Numbered from the stretch's first letter, positions 41,979-50,398 are shown. The stretch: DNA of 64,000 nucleotides from Micromonospora sp. C95 (GCF_018070465.1 NZ_JAGPXT010000019.1:1-64000); one strand, 5' to 3'. The notes: generated by a model not told the origin, from the letters alone. Numbers and translations: made by a program.

Positions 41979-43030
41979 CAGGTCTCCCTCACCGCGGTCA
42001 GTCCGTGGGCGACAAGCGGGGCGACCAGATCCCCGATGGTGTCGAAGCCCTCGCCGAGGGTCTGGCCGAGGGTGTGCCGGTAGTGGATGCCCTCGCAGAT
42101 GACGGCGAGTTTGAAACAGCCCAGCGCGACGTGCCAGTGCAGGGGACCGACGTCGACGTCGCTGCGGCCCGCGTACCGGTCGATCAGTTCGGCGCCGCTG
42201 GGGAAGCCGGCGCGCGGGCCGAGGCCGTCGGCGACCGGGTTACCTGCGGGGGCCGCGCCTGCGCCGAGCACGTCCCAGTAGGTCAGCAACAGCCCGAGGT
42301 CGGCCAGCGGGTCGCCGAGGGTGGCCATCTCCCAGTCCAGCACCGCCGTGACCGTCACCGGGTCCACGGTGGCGAGCAGGTTGTCCAGCCGAAAGTCCCC
42401 GTGCACGATCCGACCGGCGTTGGCCCCCTCGGGCGCGGTGGCGGCGAGCCGGTCGCGCAGCTCGTCGATGCCGGTCAGCGGTCGGCTGCGGGACCGGTCG
42501 AGCTGTCCCGACCAGCGGCGGACCTGCCGGGCCAGGAACCCCTCCGGGCGGCCGAAGTCGGCCAGGCCGACCGCCGCCGGCTCGACCGCGTGCAGCGCCG
42601 CCAGGGTGTCCATCATCGTCATGGCCAGCCCGTGTCGCTGTTCGCCGGTGAGCCGGTCGGTGCGGGCGCGGCTGCGGAACACCTCGCCCGGCACCCGCTC
42701 CATCAGGTAGAACGGCGCCCCCAGCACGTCCGGCTCGGTGCAGAGCAGCAGGGCGCCGGGCACCGGGACGTCGGTCGGAGCGAGCGCCGAGACGACCCGG
42801 AACTCCCGGGCCATGTCGTGCGCGGTGGCCAGCACGTGCCCGAGCGGTGGACGGCGCAGCACCACGTCCCGGTCACCGGCGTGCACCAGGTAGGTCAGGT
42901 TCGACCGGCCACCGGCGATCAGCTCGGCCCGCAGCGGGCCGGCGGCCAGATCGGGACGGTGCGCCGCCAGGTAGCCGCCGAGCCGGTCGAGATCCAGACC
43001 GGCGGGCGAGCCGGCGGTCGGTTCGGTCAT
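41978..43030 (-). CDS. APH-fold phosphotransferase, ACAD10/11 kinase type
   Basis: A 350-residue aminoglycoside-phosphotransferase-fold kinase. The Brenner-type catalytic motif is GRIVHGDFRLDNLLATV and the metal-binding Asp is in AVLDWEMATLGDPLADLGLL. The nucleotide loop is LIAGGRSNLTYLV. It is not an antibiotic-resistance enzyme by context: it is coupled to an acyl-CoA dehydrogenase gene and matches the kinase half of ACAD10/11, so it probably phosphorylates 4-hydroxyacyl-CoA. That substrate is inferred. Confidence 0.9.
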   Translation of the reverse strand: MTEPTAGSPAGLDLDRLGGYLAAHRPDLAAGPLRAELIAGGRSNLTYLVHAGDRDVVLRRPPLGHVLATAHDMAREFRVVSALAPTDVPVPGALLLCTEPDVLGAPFYLMERVPGEVFRSRARTDRLTGEQRHGLAMTMMDTLAALHAVEPAAVGLADFGRPEGFLARQVRRWSGQLDRSRSRPLTGIDELRDRLAATAPEGANAGRIVHGDFRLDNLLATVDPVTVTAVLDWEMATLGDPLADLGLLLTYWDVLGAGAAPAGNPVADGLGPRAGFPSGAELIDRYAGRSDVDVGPLHWHVALGCFKLAVICEGIHYRHTLGQTLGEGFDTIGDLVAPLVAHGLTAVRET

Positions 43031-43060
43031 CCGGACAGTTCATGGCAGCTCCGGCGGCTT

Positions 43061-43078
43061 GTCAAGGTCAGGTTTGAC
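43061..43078. promoter_or_regulatory. Possible operator upstream of the kinase/dehydrogenase operon
   Basis: GTCAAGGTCAGGTTTGAC has inverted ends GTCAA/TTGAC around eight central bases and lies 31 bases ahead of the kinase gene start. On the minus strand it also supplies a TTGAC -35-like element. The regulator is unknown. Confidence 0.3.
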
Positions 43079-43178
43079 CCTCGGGACATGCCACCGCAAC
43101 AGGGACGAAATGGTCAACTGTCAGGCTGACACCAGCCTGCCGGCCACCGCGTCGGCCCGCCAAGCGGAGGGGTTTGAG

Positions 43179-43865
43179 ATGTTGCTGCGCGTTCGGGTCA
43201 CCCTGCCGGACCGTCCGGGCACCCTCGGTCAGGTGGCGCGCACCCTCGGCGTGTCCGGGGCGGACATCGTCCAGGTGGTCGTGCTGGAACGCCTCGGCGG
43301 GCGGGCGGTCGACGACTTCACGGTGGTGTGGCCGGGCGCCGCCCGGGTGGAACGACTGCTGGCCGGCCTGGCGGCGATCCCCGGCGTACGGGTGGACGGG
43401 GTCTGGCGGGCGATCGGCGCGCCGACCACCACCGGTCAGGACGCCGAGCTGCTGGCCCAGGTCGCGGCGAACCCGGCCGACGGGCTGGCCACCCTGGTCG
43501 ACGCGGTACCCGGGCTGCTCGCCGCCGACTGGTCCGTCGCCGCGGTGGTGCCGGTCGACTGGGCGTCGCGTACCGGGGGTGGTGGTGCGACGGTCGGGCA
43601 CGCCAGTTGGCGTACGCCCGTGCCACCGAAACTGCCGGAGGTGACCCCGCTGCGCGCCCGGGCGATGACCGCACCCGATGGCGGTCACTTCGCGGTCGCG
43701 CCGTTCGGCCGGGCCGGGCTGGTCCTGGTGGTCTCCCGCGAGCACAACGAGACGCTCATGCCGGCGGCGTTCCACTCGACCGAGGTGGATCGGCTCGCCC
43801 AGCTGGTCCGCGCCTGTGCGGTGATTCTCGGCGACCGGCTCGACCTGGTGGGTTCCCCACGGTGA
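43179..43865 (+). CDS. ACT-domain protein
   Basis: A 228-residue protein. The N-terminal ACT domain is clear (LLRVRVTLPDRPGTLGQVAR, TLGVSGADIVQVVVLERLGG). The C-terminal ~140 residues contain DGGHFAVAPFGRAGLVLVVS and DRLAQLVRACAVILGDRL. This second part has a distant counterpart in the next gene. The ATG at 43179 is used because GGAGGGG precedes it; upstream in-frame codons lack protein character. It may be a sensor of a small metabolite such as an amino acid. The next ACT gene follows 119 bases later. Confidence 0.85.
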   Translation: MLLRVRVTLPDRPGTLGQVARTLGVSGADIVQVVVLERLGGRAVDDFTVVWPGAARVERLLAGLAAIPGVRVDGVWRAIGAPTTTGQDAELLAQVAANPADGLATLVDAVPGLLAADWSVAAVVPVDWASRTGGGGATVGHASWRTPVPPKLPEVTPLRARAMTAPDGGHFAVAPFGRAGLVLVVSREHNETLMPAAFHSTEVDRLAQLVRACAVILGDRLDLVGSPR

Positions 43866-43984
43866 GCGCCAATCCCTGACCAGGCGGCTGTGACGTAGAC
43901 CGCAGGGCCGGACGCGGCTGGACATGGTGAGGCAACCGACCGGCAACAGCCGCGCACGAGGGTGGCAGGCGAAGGGAGGCAACG

Positions 43985-45046
43985 ATGACGCTGTGGCGGA
44001 TCCGAGCCACCGTGGACGACCGGCCGGGCTACCTGTCGGTGCTCACGGCGAGCCTCGCGTTGCGTGGAGTCAACATCCTCACCGTGCAGGTGCACACCAC
44101 CGAGCACGGTGCCGTCGATGATTTCCTCGTCGACGCGCCGGACACCCTCGACGATGCGGGACTGATCGCCGCCGTCGAACGGGGCCGGGGGCGGGACTGC
44201 TGGGTGGCGCGCAGTGAGGCGCGTGGCCTGGCCGATCAGCCGACCCGGGTGCTCGGGCTGGCGACCCGGCTGGTACACGACCCGGACGCGACCGGTGAGG
44301 TGCTCCGGGCGCTGCTCGGTGCCGACGAGGTGACCTGGCGGGCCGCTGCGGCGCCGGCCCGCCCCGGGATCGACGGCATGACGATGTCGCTGGCCGACCC
44401 GAACGGCGGGTCGTACACCCTGCGCCGGGTCGCGCCCAGCTTCACCCCGGCCGAGTACGCCCGGGCCCAGGCGCTGCTCGAACTGGGGGCCACCGCCGCC
44501 CGCCGCAGCACCGAGCAGGTCACCGTGGTCCTACCCGACGGTGCCGAACTGACCGTGCGGCCCGCCGTCGCGGACGACCTGACGGCGGTGGTCGAGTTGC
44601 ATCAGGCCTGCTCGGCGCGCAGCCGGCAGCGTCGCTACCTGGGGGGAGCGGGTCTACCCTCCCCGGCCCGACTGCGCCGGCTCCTGGAGCCGGCACGCGG
44701 GCTGACCCTGGTCGCCGCGACGACCGGCTCCGGCGGGGCGGCGGAGTCGGTCGTCGCGATGGCCAACCTGCTCGCCGAGGGCGACGAGGCCGAGTTGGCG
44801 TTGCTGGTACGCGACGACTGGCAGCGTCGTGGGCTGGGCTCGACGCTGCTGCGCCGGCTGACCCGGCAGGCCGAGTCGGCTGGTTACGCGGCGATGGTGC
44901 TGCACGTCCAGGCGGACAACGCCCCGATGCTGCGTACGCTGCGCCGGTTGTCCCGGCCGACCACCGTCCAGCGGGACGCCGGCCTGCTGACCATGACCGT
45001 ACCGTTGGCCACCGAGGCGCCGGCAACGGCGGGAACCGCCGGCTGA
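43985..45046 (+). CDS. ACT-GNAT fusion protein
   Basis: A 353-residue protein with an N-terminal ACT domain (LWRIRATVDDRPGYLSVLTA, ASLALRGVNILTVQVHTTE), a middle region related to the C-terminal part of the preceding protein (GGSYTLRRVAPSFTPAEYAR), and a C-terminal GNAT domain with the acetyl-CoA loop ALLVRDDWQRRGLGSTLLRR. It suggests acetylation controlled by an amino-acid-like ligand. The preceding GGAGG site supports the ATG at 43985. A perfect terminator follows. Confidence 0.87.
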   Translation: MTLWRIRATVDDRPGYLSVLTASLALRGVNILTVQVHTTEHGAVDDFLVDAPDTLDDAGLIAAVERGRGRDCWVARSEARGLADQPTRVLGLATRLVHDPDATGEVLRALLGADEVTWRAAAAPARPGIDGMTMSLADPNGGSYTLRRVAPSFTPAEYARAQALLELGATAARRSTEQVTVVLPDGAELTVRPAVADDLTAVVELHQACSARSRQRRYLGGAGLPSPARLRRLLEPARGLTLVAATTGSGGAAESVVAMANLLAEGDEAELALLVRDDWQRRGLGSTLLRRLTRQAESAGYAAMVLHVQADNAPMLRTLRRLSRPTTVQRDAGLLTMTVPLATEAPATAGTAG

Positions 45047-45085
45047 CGGCTCAGACGACCGACCTCCGGTGCGGAGGCCGGTGAG

Positions 45086-45120
45086 GTGGGCAGGACTCCC
45101 GGTGCGGGAGTCCTGCCCAC
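45086..45120. terminator. Terminator after the ACT-GNAT gene
   Basis: GTGGGCAGGACTCCC (45086-45100) and GGGAGTCCTGCCCAC (45106-45120) form a perfect 15-bp stem with a five-base loop, between convergent genes. Confidence 0.88.
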
Positions 45121-45196
45121 CGCGTGCTTACTGGTCGGCTCCGCTCAGATGTTCGGGGGCAGGGCGGTCCATGCCGGCGGCCGTTCTCGGGTGGTG

Positions 45197-45931
45197 TCAG
45201 CTGGTGAAGGTGATCCCGTCACGACGGCGTCGCAGTGCGACAAGGGCGACGCCGCCACCGATCAAACCGACGCCGACCAGGGCCATGGTCGTCACCGCCG
45301 CACCGGTGACCGGCAGGCTGCCGTCGTCGTCACCGCCGCCACCGCCGGTGCCGTCCGACGGAACCGGCGACTCCGGGACCGTCGGCGTCGGGGACTCCGG
45401 GACGGTGGGTGTCGGCGAGGGTGACTCCGGGGTGGTCGTGGGTGTGGGGGTCGGCGACTCCGGCGTTGGCTGGCCGGCGCAGGTGTGACTGAGGTTGAAA
45501 CGGTCGCCTTGGCCGCTGATCGTGGCGCTACCGTCCACAAGCGTCCACCCGGCCGGGGTGAACAGGTAGGCGTGGATGAGCCGGGAACCGTTCTGCCCAG
45601 CGGGGTAGAGCGCGTCCGGGTAGGCGTCGGCGGTGTCGGGCACGGTGACGTCGACCGTGTCGGAGCCGTTGTCGAAGGTCAGTGTCAGACTCTCGAAACC
45701 GCCTGCGGACGGACCGCCGGGCAGGACGAAGTGCCAACCGTCGTGGTCGGCGGGACGGTCGGCGAACCTGCTGTCCGCGCACTGCTGTTGGAAATCGGCG
45801 GCAGTGGAACCCTGGTGGGCCGAGTGGAGCGGAACGGTGCTGCTCGCCCAGGCCGGGGCGGCGAGGGCGAGGAGGGCCGTGGCGGCGACGCCGGAAACGG
45901 CCGCACGCGCCACGTGCCGACACTGTGGCAT
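45197..45931 (-). CDS. LPXTG-anchored cell-wall surface protein
   Basis: A 244-residue exported protein with a signal peptide ending WAS. A globular domain of about 125 residues (TAADFQQQCADSRFADRPAD ... GWTLVDGSATISGQGDRFNL) follows, then a Pro/Glu/Ser/Thr stalk, and a sorting signal: SLPVTG, a hydrophobic helix and RRRR. Sortase would attach it to peptidoglycan. The globular domain is unfamiliar. The ATG at 45931 has GGAGGAATT ahead. It is divergent from the GH9 gene, so binding of cellulose or cell attachment is possible, but this is speculation. Confidence 0.87.
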   Translation of the reverse strand: MPQCRHVARAAVSGVAATALLALAAPAWASSTVPLHSAHQGSTAADFQQQCADSRFADRPADHDGWHFVLPGGPSAGGFESLTLTFDNGSDTVDVTVPDTADAYPDALYPAGQNGSRLIHAYLFTPAGWTLVDGSATISGQGDRFNLSHTCAGQPTPESPTPTPTTTPESPSPTPTVPESPTPTVPESPVPSDGTGGGGGDDDGSLPVTGAAVTTMALVGVGLIGGGVALVALRRRRDGITFTS

Positions 45932-46169
45932 GAGAATTCCTCCGGATCTCAGCGGGATGACGGCACATGCTCGCATCCGGACGGCCGGTCCTGATCTCGG
46001 ACGAACGGCCTGACCTGGGCAGACGCGAAGTTGCGATGTGCCCGCGAGGGTGTCTCGGGGGCTGTCGGCGCGCGTGTCGGTGTAACGCCACACGGCCGTC
46101 CGACGCTCGACGTCGTCGCCGAGCGGGCTTCCCAACCGTCGGTGCTCGGATTACATTGTCAACTATCCA

Positions 46170-46183
46170 TGGGAGCGCTCCCG
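46170..46183. promoter_or_regulatory. CebR operator upstream of the GH9 gene
   Basis: TGGGAGCGCTCCCG matches the CebR consensus at 13 of 14 positions; its central 12 bases are a perfect palindrome. It lies 113 bases ahead of the GH9 start, in the 364-base gap to the divergent surface-protein gene. A TATCCAT just before it may be the -10 element. Confidence 0.85.
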
Positions 46184-46295
46184 GTCCTGTTGGAGCCACC
46201 TCGCCGCCACCACCACCACCGCCGGCAGCCGTCCACTCCGACGCGGGCACGCGTCCGGTCGATGCCGTCGGGCACGCATCGACAGGAGTAGTCGC

Positions 46296-49241
46296 ATGCA
46301 CCTACCCACACGGTCGGGCCGCGTCCACGGCAACCGACCTCTGCCGGATCAGCCCTGGCCGCGCCACCGTCCCGACCAGCCCTGGTCCCGCCGGATGCTG
46401 GCCACCGTCACCGCACTCGCCGCCGGCCTCGCGCTCGCGCTCGGCGTACCCGCGACCGGTGCCGTCGCCGCACCGACCGACGGTGCCGCGACCACCGCCG
46501 CCGCGCCGGCCTTCAACTATGCCGAGGCGCTCCAGAAGTCCCTGCTGTTCTACGAGGCGCAGCAGTCCGGGAAGCTGCCGGACTGGAACCGCGTCTCGTG
46601 GCGCGGCGACTCGGCGCTGCGCGACGGCTCGGACGTCGGAGTCGACCTCACCGGCGGCTGGTACGACGCCGGTGACCACGTGAAGTTCGGCTTCCCGATG
46701 GCGTTCAGCGCCACCATGCTGGCCTGGGGCGCGGTCGAGTACCGATCCGGGTACGCCGCCTCCGGCCAGCTCACCCACCTGCTGAACAACCTGCGTTACG
46801 TCAACGACTACTTCGTCAAGGCGCACCCGTCGTCGAACGTCCTCTACGGACAGGTCGGCAACGGCGACGACGACCACAAGTGGTGGGGTCCGGCCGAGGT
46901 GATGCCGATGGCGCGGCCCGCGTACAAGATCGACGCGAGCTGTGGCGGCGCGGACCTGGCGGGGGAGACCGCCGCCGCGATGGCCGCCTCGTCCATGGTC
47001 TTCCGGCCCACCGACGCCGCGTACGCCGACAAGCTGCTGACCCACGCGAAACAGCTCTACACCTTCGCCGACACCGTGCGGAAGAACTACCACGAGTGCA
47101 TCACCGACGCGACAAGCTTCTACCGCTCCTGGAGCGGTTACCAGGACGAACTGGTCTGGGGTGCGATCTGGTTGTACCGGGCCACCGGCGACGCCGCGTA
47201 CCTGGCCAAGGCGGAGAGCGAGTACGACAAGCTCGGCACCGAGCCGCAGACCACCACCCGCTCGTACAAGTGGACCGTCGCCTGGGACAACAAGCAGTTC
47301 GGGGCGTACGTGCTGCTGGCCAACCTGACCGGCAAGCAGAAGTACGTCGACGACGCCAACCGGTGGCTGGACTTCTGGACCGTCGGGGTCAACGGCGAGC
47401 GGGTCCGGTACTCGCCCGGCGGGATGGCGGTGCTCGACTCGTGGGGTGCCCTGCGCTACGCCGCAAACACCGCGTTCGCCGCACTTGTCTACAGCGACAA
47501 GACCACCGACGCGACCCGCAAGGCGCGCTACCACGACTTCGCCGTCCGGCAGATCAACTACGCGCTCGGCGACAACCCGCGCAACTCCAGCTACGTGATC
47601 GGCTTCGGCGCCAACCCGCCGAAGAACCCGCACCACCGCACCGCGCACGGCTCCTGGTGGGACAGCCAGACCGTGCCCACCGAGACCCGGCACACCCTCT
47701 ACGGCGCGCTTGTCGGCGGGCCGTCCTCGCCGAACGACGCGTACACCGACAACCGGTCGGACTACGTGATGAACGAGGTCGCCACCGACTACAACGCCGG
47801 CTTCACCTCCGCGCTGGCCCGGCTCTCCCAGGAGTACGGCGGCACCCCGCTGGCCAACTTCCCGGTCCCCGAGCAGCCCGACATCGACGAGCTGACCGTG
47901 GAGACCACGGTCATGCAGAACGAGACCCGAGCCACCGGCATCAAGGCGATCATCTACAACAAGTCGGCCTTCCCGGCGCGGGCACTCACCGACGCGAAGT
48001 TCCGCTACTACTTCCGGCCCGACGGCACCGGTCCGGTGCAGGTGACCTCCAGCTACACCCAGGGCTGCCCGGCACCGACCACCGCCCGCCAGGCCAGCGG
48101 CGACCTCTGGTACGTCGAGGTCGACTGCACCGGGCACACCATCGCGCCGGCCGGCCAGTCGCAGCACCGGATGGAGGTGCAGTTCAAGGTCGGTGTGCCC
48201 GAGGGCGGCACCTGGAACCCGGCGAACGACCCGTCGTACCAGGCCACCGCCGGGCCGAACCGCAACGTGCCGCTCTACTCCGGCGGCGAGGTGGTGTGGG
48301 GCACGGAGCCCGCGCCGGACGCCCCCGACACCACCCGGCCGACCACTCCCGGCACTCCGGTGGCCACCTCGGTCACCTCCCGCTCGGTGAGTCTGACCTG
48401 GGAACCGTCCACCGACTCCGGCAGTGGCATCGACGTCTACCTGGTCAGCACCCGCCAGATCGGCAGCGACGCGATCGTGCTGGAAAACGCCAGCACCAAC
48501 TCGTTGACGATCGACGTGCTGCCGGCCCGCACGTACGAGTTCAGCGTGGTGGCCCGGGACGGGGCCGGCAACACGTCGTTCTCGTCACCGTCGCTGAGCG
48601 TGACCACTCCCGCCGTGGACACGGGCGACACCGTCCCGCCGACCACGCCGGGCACGCCCACCGTCTCCGCCGTCACCTCGACCGGTGCGACGCTGACCTG
48701 GGCTCCGTCAACCGACAACGTGGGCGTCGTCGGGTACCGCATCTACCGTTCGTACCTGGTCGACACCCTGATCGACACGGTCACCGAGCCGACCTACCGG
48801 CTGACCGGCTTGACTCCTGACAGCACGACCCCGTTCTACGTGGTCGCGATCGACGCCGCCGGCAACGCCTCGCCGCCCTCGCAGACGGTGACGGTGACAA
48901 CCTCGGCGCCGCTGCCCACGTCGCCCTGCCGGGTCACCTACGGCACCAACGACTGGAGCACCGGCTTCACCGCGAACATCACCATCACCAACACCGGCAC
49001 GACCGCGATCAACGGCTGGACGCTGGCGTTCAGCTTCCCGAACAGCGGGCAGCGCGTCGGTCAGGGCTGGTCGGCCAGCTACGCCCAGACGGGTGCGGCG
49101 GTGACCGCCACCAACCTGTCGTACAACGGCAACCTGGCGGCGGGCGCGTCGGTCGGCATCGGCTTCAACGGCACGCACACCGGTAGCAACCCGAAGCCCA
49201 CCACGTTCACGCTCAACGGCGCCAACTGCACCATCGGCTGA
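46296..49241 (+). CDS. GH9 endoglucanase with CBM3, two FnIII and CBM2
   Basis: A 981-residue secreted cellulase. A long N-terminus precedes the signal helix (TVTALAAGLALALGVPATGA); Met34 is an alternative start, but CAGGAG precedes the ATG at 46296. The GH9 domain covers about residues 72-520, with catalytic Asp in DLTGGWYDAGDHVKFG (about 121), His in NPHHRTAHGSWWDSQ, and the acid Glu in YVMNEVATDYNAGF (about 493). A CBM3 follows (540-665), then FnIII domains at about 683-771 and 781-870, and a CBM2 at 878-981 (CRVTYGTNDWSTGF). This GH9-CBM3-Fn3-CBM2 order is that of processive endoglucanases such as Thermobifida Cel9A. Confidence 0.96.
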   Translation: MHLPTRSGRVHGNRPLPDQPWPRHRPDQPWSRRMLATVTALAAGLALALGVPATGAVAAPTDGAATTAAAPAFNYAEALQKSLLFYEAQQSGKLPDWNRVSWRGDSALRDGSDVGVDLTGGWYDAGDHVKFGFPMAFSATMLAWGAVEYRSGYAASGQLTHLLNNLRYVNDYFVKAHPSSNVLYGQVGNGDDDHKWWGPAEVMPMARPAYKIDASCGGADLAGETAAAMAASSMVFRPTDAAYADKLLTHAKQLYTFADTVRKNYHECITDATSFYRSWSGYQDELVWGAIWLYRATGDAAYLAKAESEYDKLGTEPQTTTRSYKWTVAWDNKQFGAYVLLANLTGKQKYVDDANRWLDFWTVGVNGERVRYSPGGMAVLDSWGALRYAANTAFAALVYSDKTTDATRKARYHDFAVRQINYALGDNPRNSSYVIGFGANPPKNPHHRTAHGSWWDSQTVPTETRHTLYGALVGGPSSPNDAYTDNRSDYVMNEVATDYNAGFTSALARLSQEYGGTPLANFPVPEQPDIDELTVETTVMQNETRATGIKAIIYNKSAFPARALTDAKFRYYFRPDGTGPVQVTSSYTQGCPAPTTARQASGDLWYVEVDCTGHTIAPAGQSQHRMEVQFKVGVPEGGTWNPANDPSYQATAGPNRNVPLYSGGEVVWGTEPAPDAPDTTRPTTPGTPVATSVTSRSVSLTWEPSTDSGSGIDVYLVSTRQIGSDAIVLENASTNSLTIDVLPARTYEFSVVARDGAGNTSFSSPSLSVTTPAVDTGDTVPPTTPGTPTVSAVTSTGATLTWAPSTDNVGVVGYRIYRSYLVDTLIDTVTEPTYRLTGLTPDSTTPFYVVAIDAAGNASPPSQTVTVTTSAPLPTSPCRVTYGTNDWSTGFTANITITNTGTTAINGWTLAFSFPNSGQRVGQGWSASYAQTGAAVTATNLSYNGNLAAGASVGIGFNGTHTGSNPKPTTFTLNGANCTIG

Positions 49242-49290
49242 CGCGACGACTGGATCACCCGGTCGGAGCCTGCCGTTGTACAGCTCTCCA

Positions 49291-49337
49291 CGCCGGCATG
49301 CCACGCAGGAACGATCGCCCTGTGTGGCATGCCGGCG
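49291..49337 (+). terminator. Terminator after the GH9 gene
   Basis: CGCCGGCATGCCAC (49291-49304) pairs with GTGGCATGCCGGCG (49324-49337). Extra pairs extend into the loop. Confidence 0.8.
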
Positions 49338-49395
49338 CAGAGGCGTCCGCTCGGGAGCGCGGGACCTGTGGCTGAGAACGCCTCCGGCAGGTCGG

Positions 49396-49422
49396 ACACA
49401 GCGAGCGATGCTCACGCTGTGT
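49396..49422. repeat. Small inverted repeat
   Basis: ACACAGCG (49396-49403) and CGCTGTGT (49415-49422) form an 8-bp stem. It lies in the 448-base gene-free stretch 49242-49689, which otherwise holds the GH9 terminator and repeat copy B; nothing else is recognised in it. Confidence 0.45.
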
Positions 49423-49459
49423 GGCATGGGCGGCGTCGGACCTTTGCCACCCTCGCACG

Positions 49460-49581
49460 CTTTGCTCTGCTTCAACCCACGCAACAGCGCCTGATCAGGG
49501 GCTCTACATCGACTGAAGAGCAAGCAGGCGACGGTTGCCGTCACCGTCGGTGAGCGTTGCGTCGATTGAAGCAGAGCAAAG
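49460..49581. repeat. 122-bp inverted-repeat element, copy B
   Basis: This has the same ends as copy A: CTTTGCTCTGCTTCAAC at 49460-49476, and the inverse arm at 49565-49581 with one substitution. The flank CTCGCACG and the inward GCGTTGCGTCG are also shared. The middle is different. A partial extra right arm (CGACTGAAGAGCAAG) is visible at 49510-49524. Confidence 0.75.
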
Positions 49582-49689
49582 GGAATAGAGGGGGGTGACG
49601 GGAGGGGGTGGAATGTCACCGTCTGTCAGGAGCAGCGCGTCGGGAAGGAGAGCAGGCTCCGCCCGGATGAGTCCGGCCGGGGCGTGGCG

Positions 49690-50193
49690 TCAGCGCAGGT
49701 CGTCGGCGAGCAGGTCCATCAGCAGGCCGTCGTGCCAGCGGCCGTCCTCGCCGCGCTCGTAGCGGCGCAGCACCCCGACCGTCCGGAAACCCACTTTGGC
49801 GTACGCGCGGATGGCGGCGGTGTTCGCCGCCGCCGGGTCGATGGTGAAGCGGTGGTGACCGTGGACGTCGATCAGGTGGCGGATCAGCACGCGGATGGCG
49901 TCCCCGGCCAGCCCGGCGCCGCGTACCGAGGGGTCGAGGAAGATGTCGAGGCCGGCGTGCCGGTAGTCCGGATCATCCTCGGCGTGCCACTGGATCGCGC
50001 CGATCACCCTGTCGCCGTGCTCGATCGCGTACACCGAGAGGCCGTCCTCGGCGAGATCCGCCTCGACGGCCGCGACCAGGTCGTCGCCGCCGCGCCACCA
50101 GCGGCGTACCTCGGGTTCGGCGCGGATCCGCGCCAGGGCGGGCACGTCGGCGGCCGTCGCCGGTCGTAGGGTCACCGCCGTGCCGCGCAGCAT
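49690..50193 (-). CDS. GNAT acetyltransferase, AAC(6')-like
   Basis: A 167-residue acetyltransferase whose N-terminus (VTLRPATAADVPALARIRAE) and WHAEDDPDYRHAGLDIFLDP are typical of the aminoglycoside 6'-N-acetyltransferase-related branch. The coenzyme-A loop is SVRGAGLAGDAIRVLIRHLI, and the C-terminal AAIRAYAKVGFRTVGVLRRY is standard. Such proteins in soil actinomycetes are often of unknown substrate, so resistance is not claimed. It follows bsaP by four bases on the same strand and may be the last gene of the bioB transcript. Confidence 0.88.
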   Translation of the reverse strand: MLRGTAVTLRPATAADVPALARIRAEPEVRRWWRGGDDLVAAVEADLAEDGLSVYAIEHGDRVIGAIQWHAEDDPDYRHAGLDIFLDPSVRGAGLAGDAIRVLIRHLIDVHGHHRFTIDPAAANTAAIRAYAKVGFRTVGVLRRYERGEDGRWHDGLLMDLLADDLR

Positions 50194-50197
50194 CCGC

Positions 50198-50398
50198 TCA
50201 GCTCCGAATCTCGCCGTGCTCGACGCAGATCGCCGACCAGCCGACCGGCAGCACCTGCACCTTCATCCGGCGCCGGCACCGGGCGCAGTATCGGGGCGGC
50301 TCCAGGGCGCGGGCCGCCGCACACTGCTCGTGTGCGCCGGCCGCCGCCGCTTGCCCGCACCTGTCGCACCAGGTCTGACCCGCCACTGCCACCGTCAC
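50198..50398 (-). CDS. bsaP: Biotin synthase auxiliary protein
   Basis: A 66-residue protein with two cysteine pairs, CDRCG and CARCRRRM, and a final Cys in WSAICVEHG. It matches the small actinobacterial protein encoded right after bioB (BsaP, Rv1590 in M. tuberculosis), which recent work reports is needed for the mycobacterial type of biotin synthase. The GTG overlaps the bioB stop (GTGA), so the two are made together. It probably helps iron-sulfur cluster handling during sulfur insertion. Identification rests on the position plus the Cys pattern. Confidence 0.85.
   Translation of the reverse strand: MTVAVAGQTWCDRCGQAAAAGAHEQCAAARALEPPRYCARCRRRMKVQVLPVGWSAICVEHGEIRS

Noticed and set aside
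41978..43030. Aminoglycoside resistance kinase
   Set aside because: The APH fold is present, but the gene is coupled to an acyl-CoA dehydrogenase as in ACAD10/11, which fits lipid catabolism better.
46302..48167. 621-codon open frame on the strand opposite the GH9 gene
   Set aside because: Its translation has no recognisable domain and is rich in Gly/Arg/Val. It mirrors the high third-position GC of the GH9 gene and has no ribosome site.
49690..50193. Aminoglycoside 6'-acetyltransferase resistance gene
   Set aside because: The similarity is at the level of the broad GNAT branch. The gene follows bsaP and there is no resistance context.
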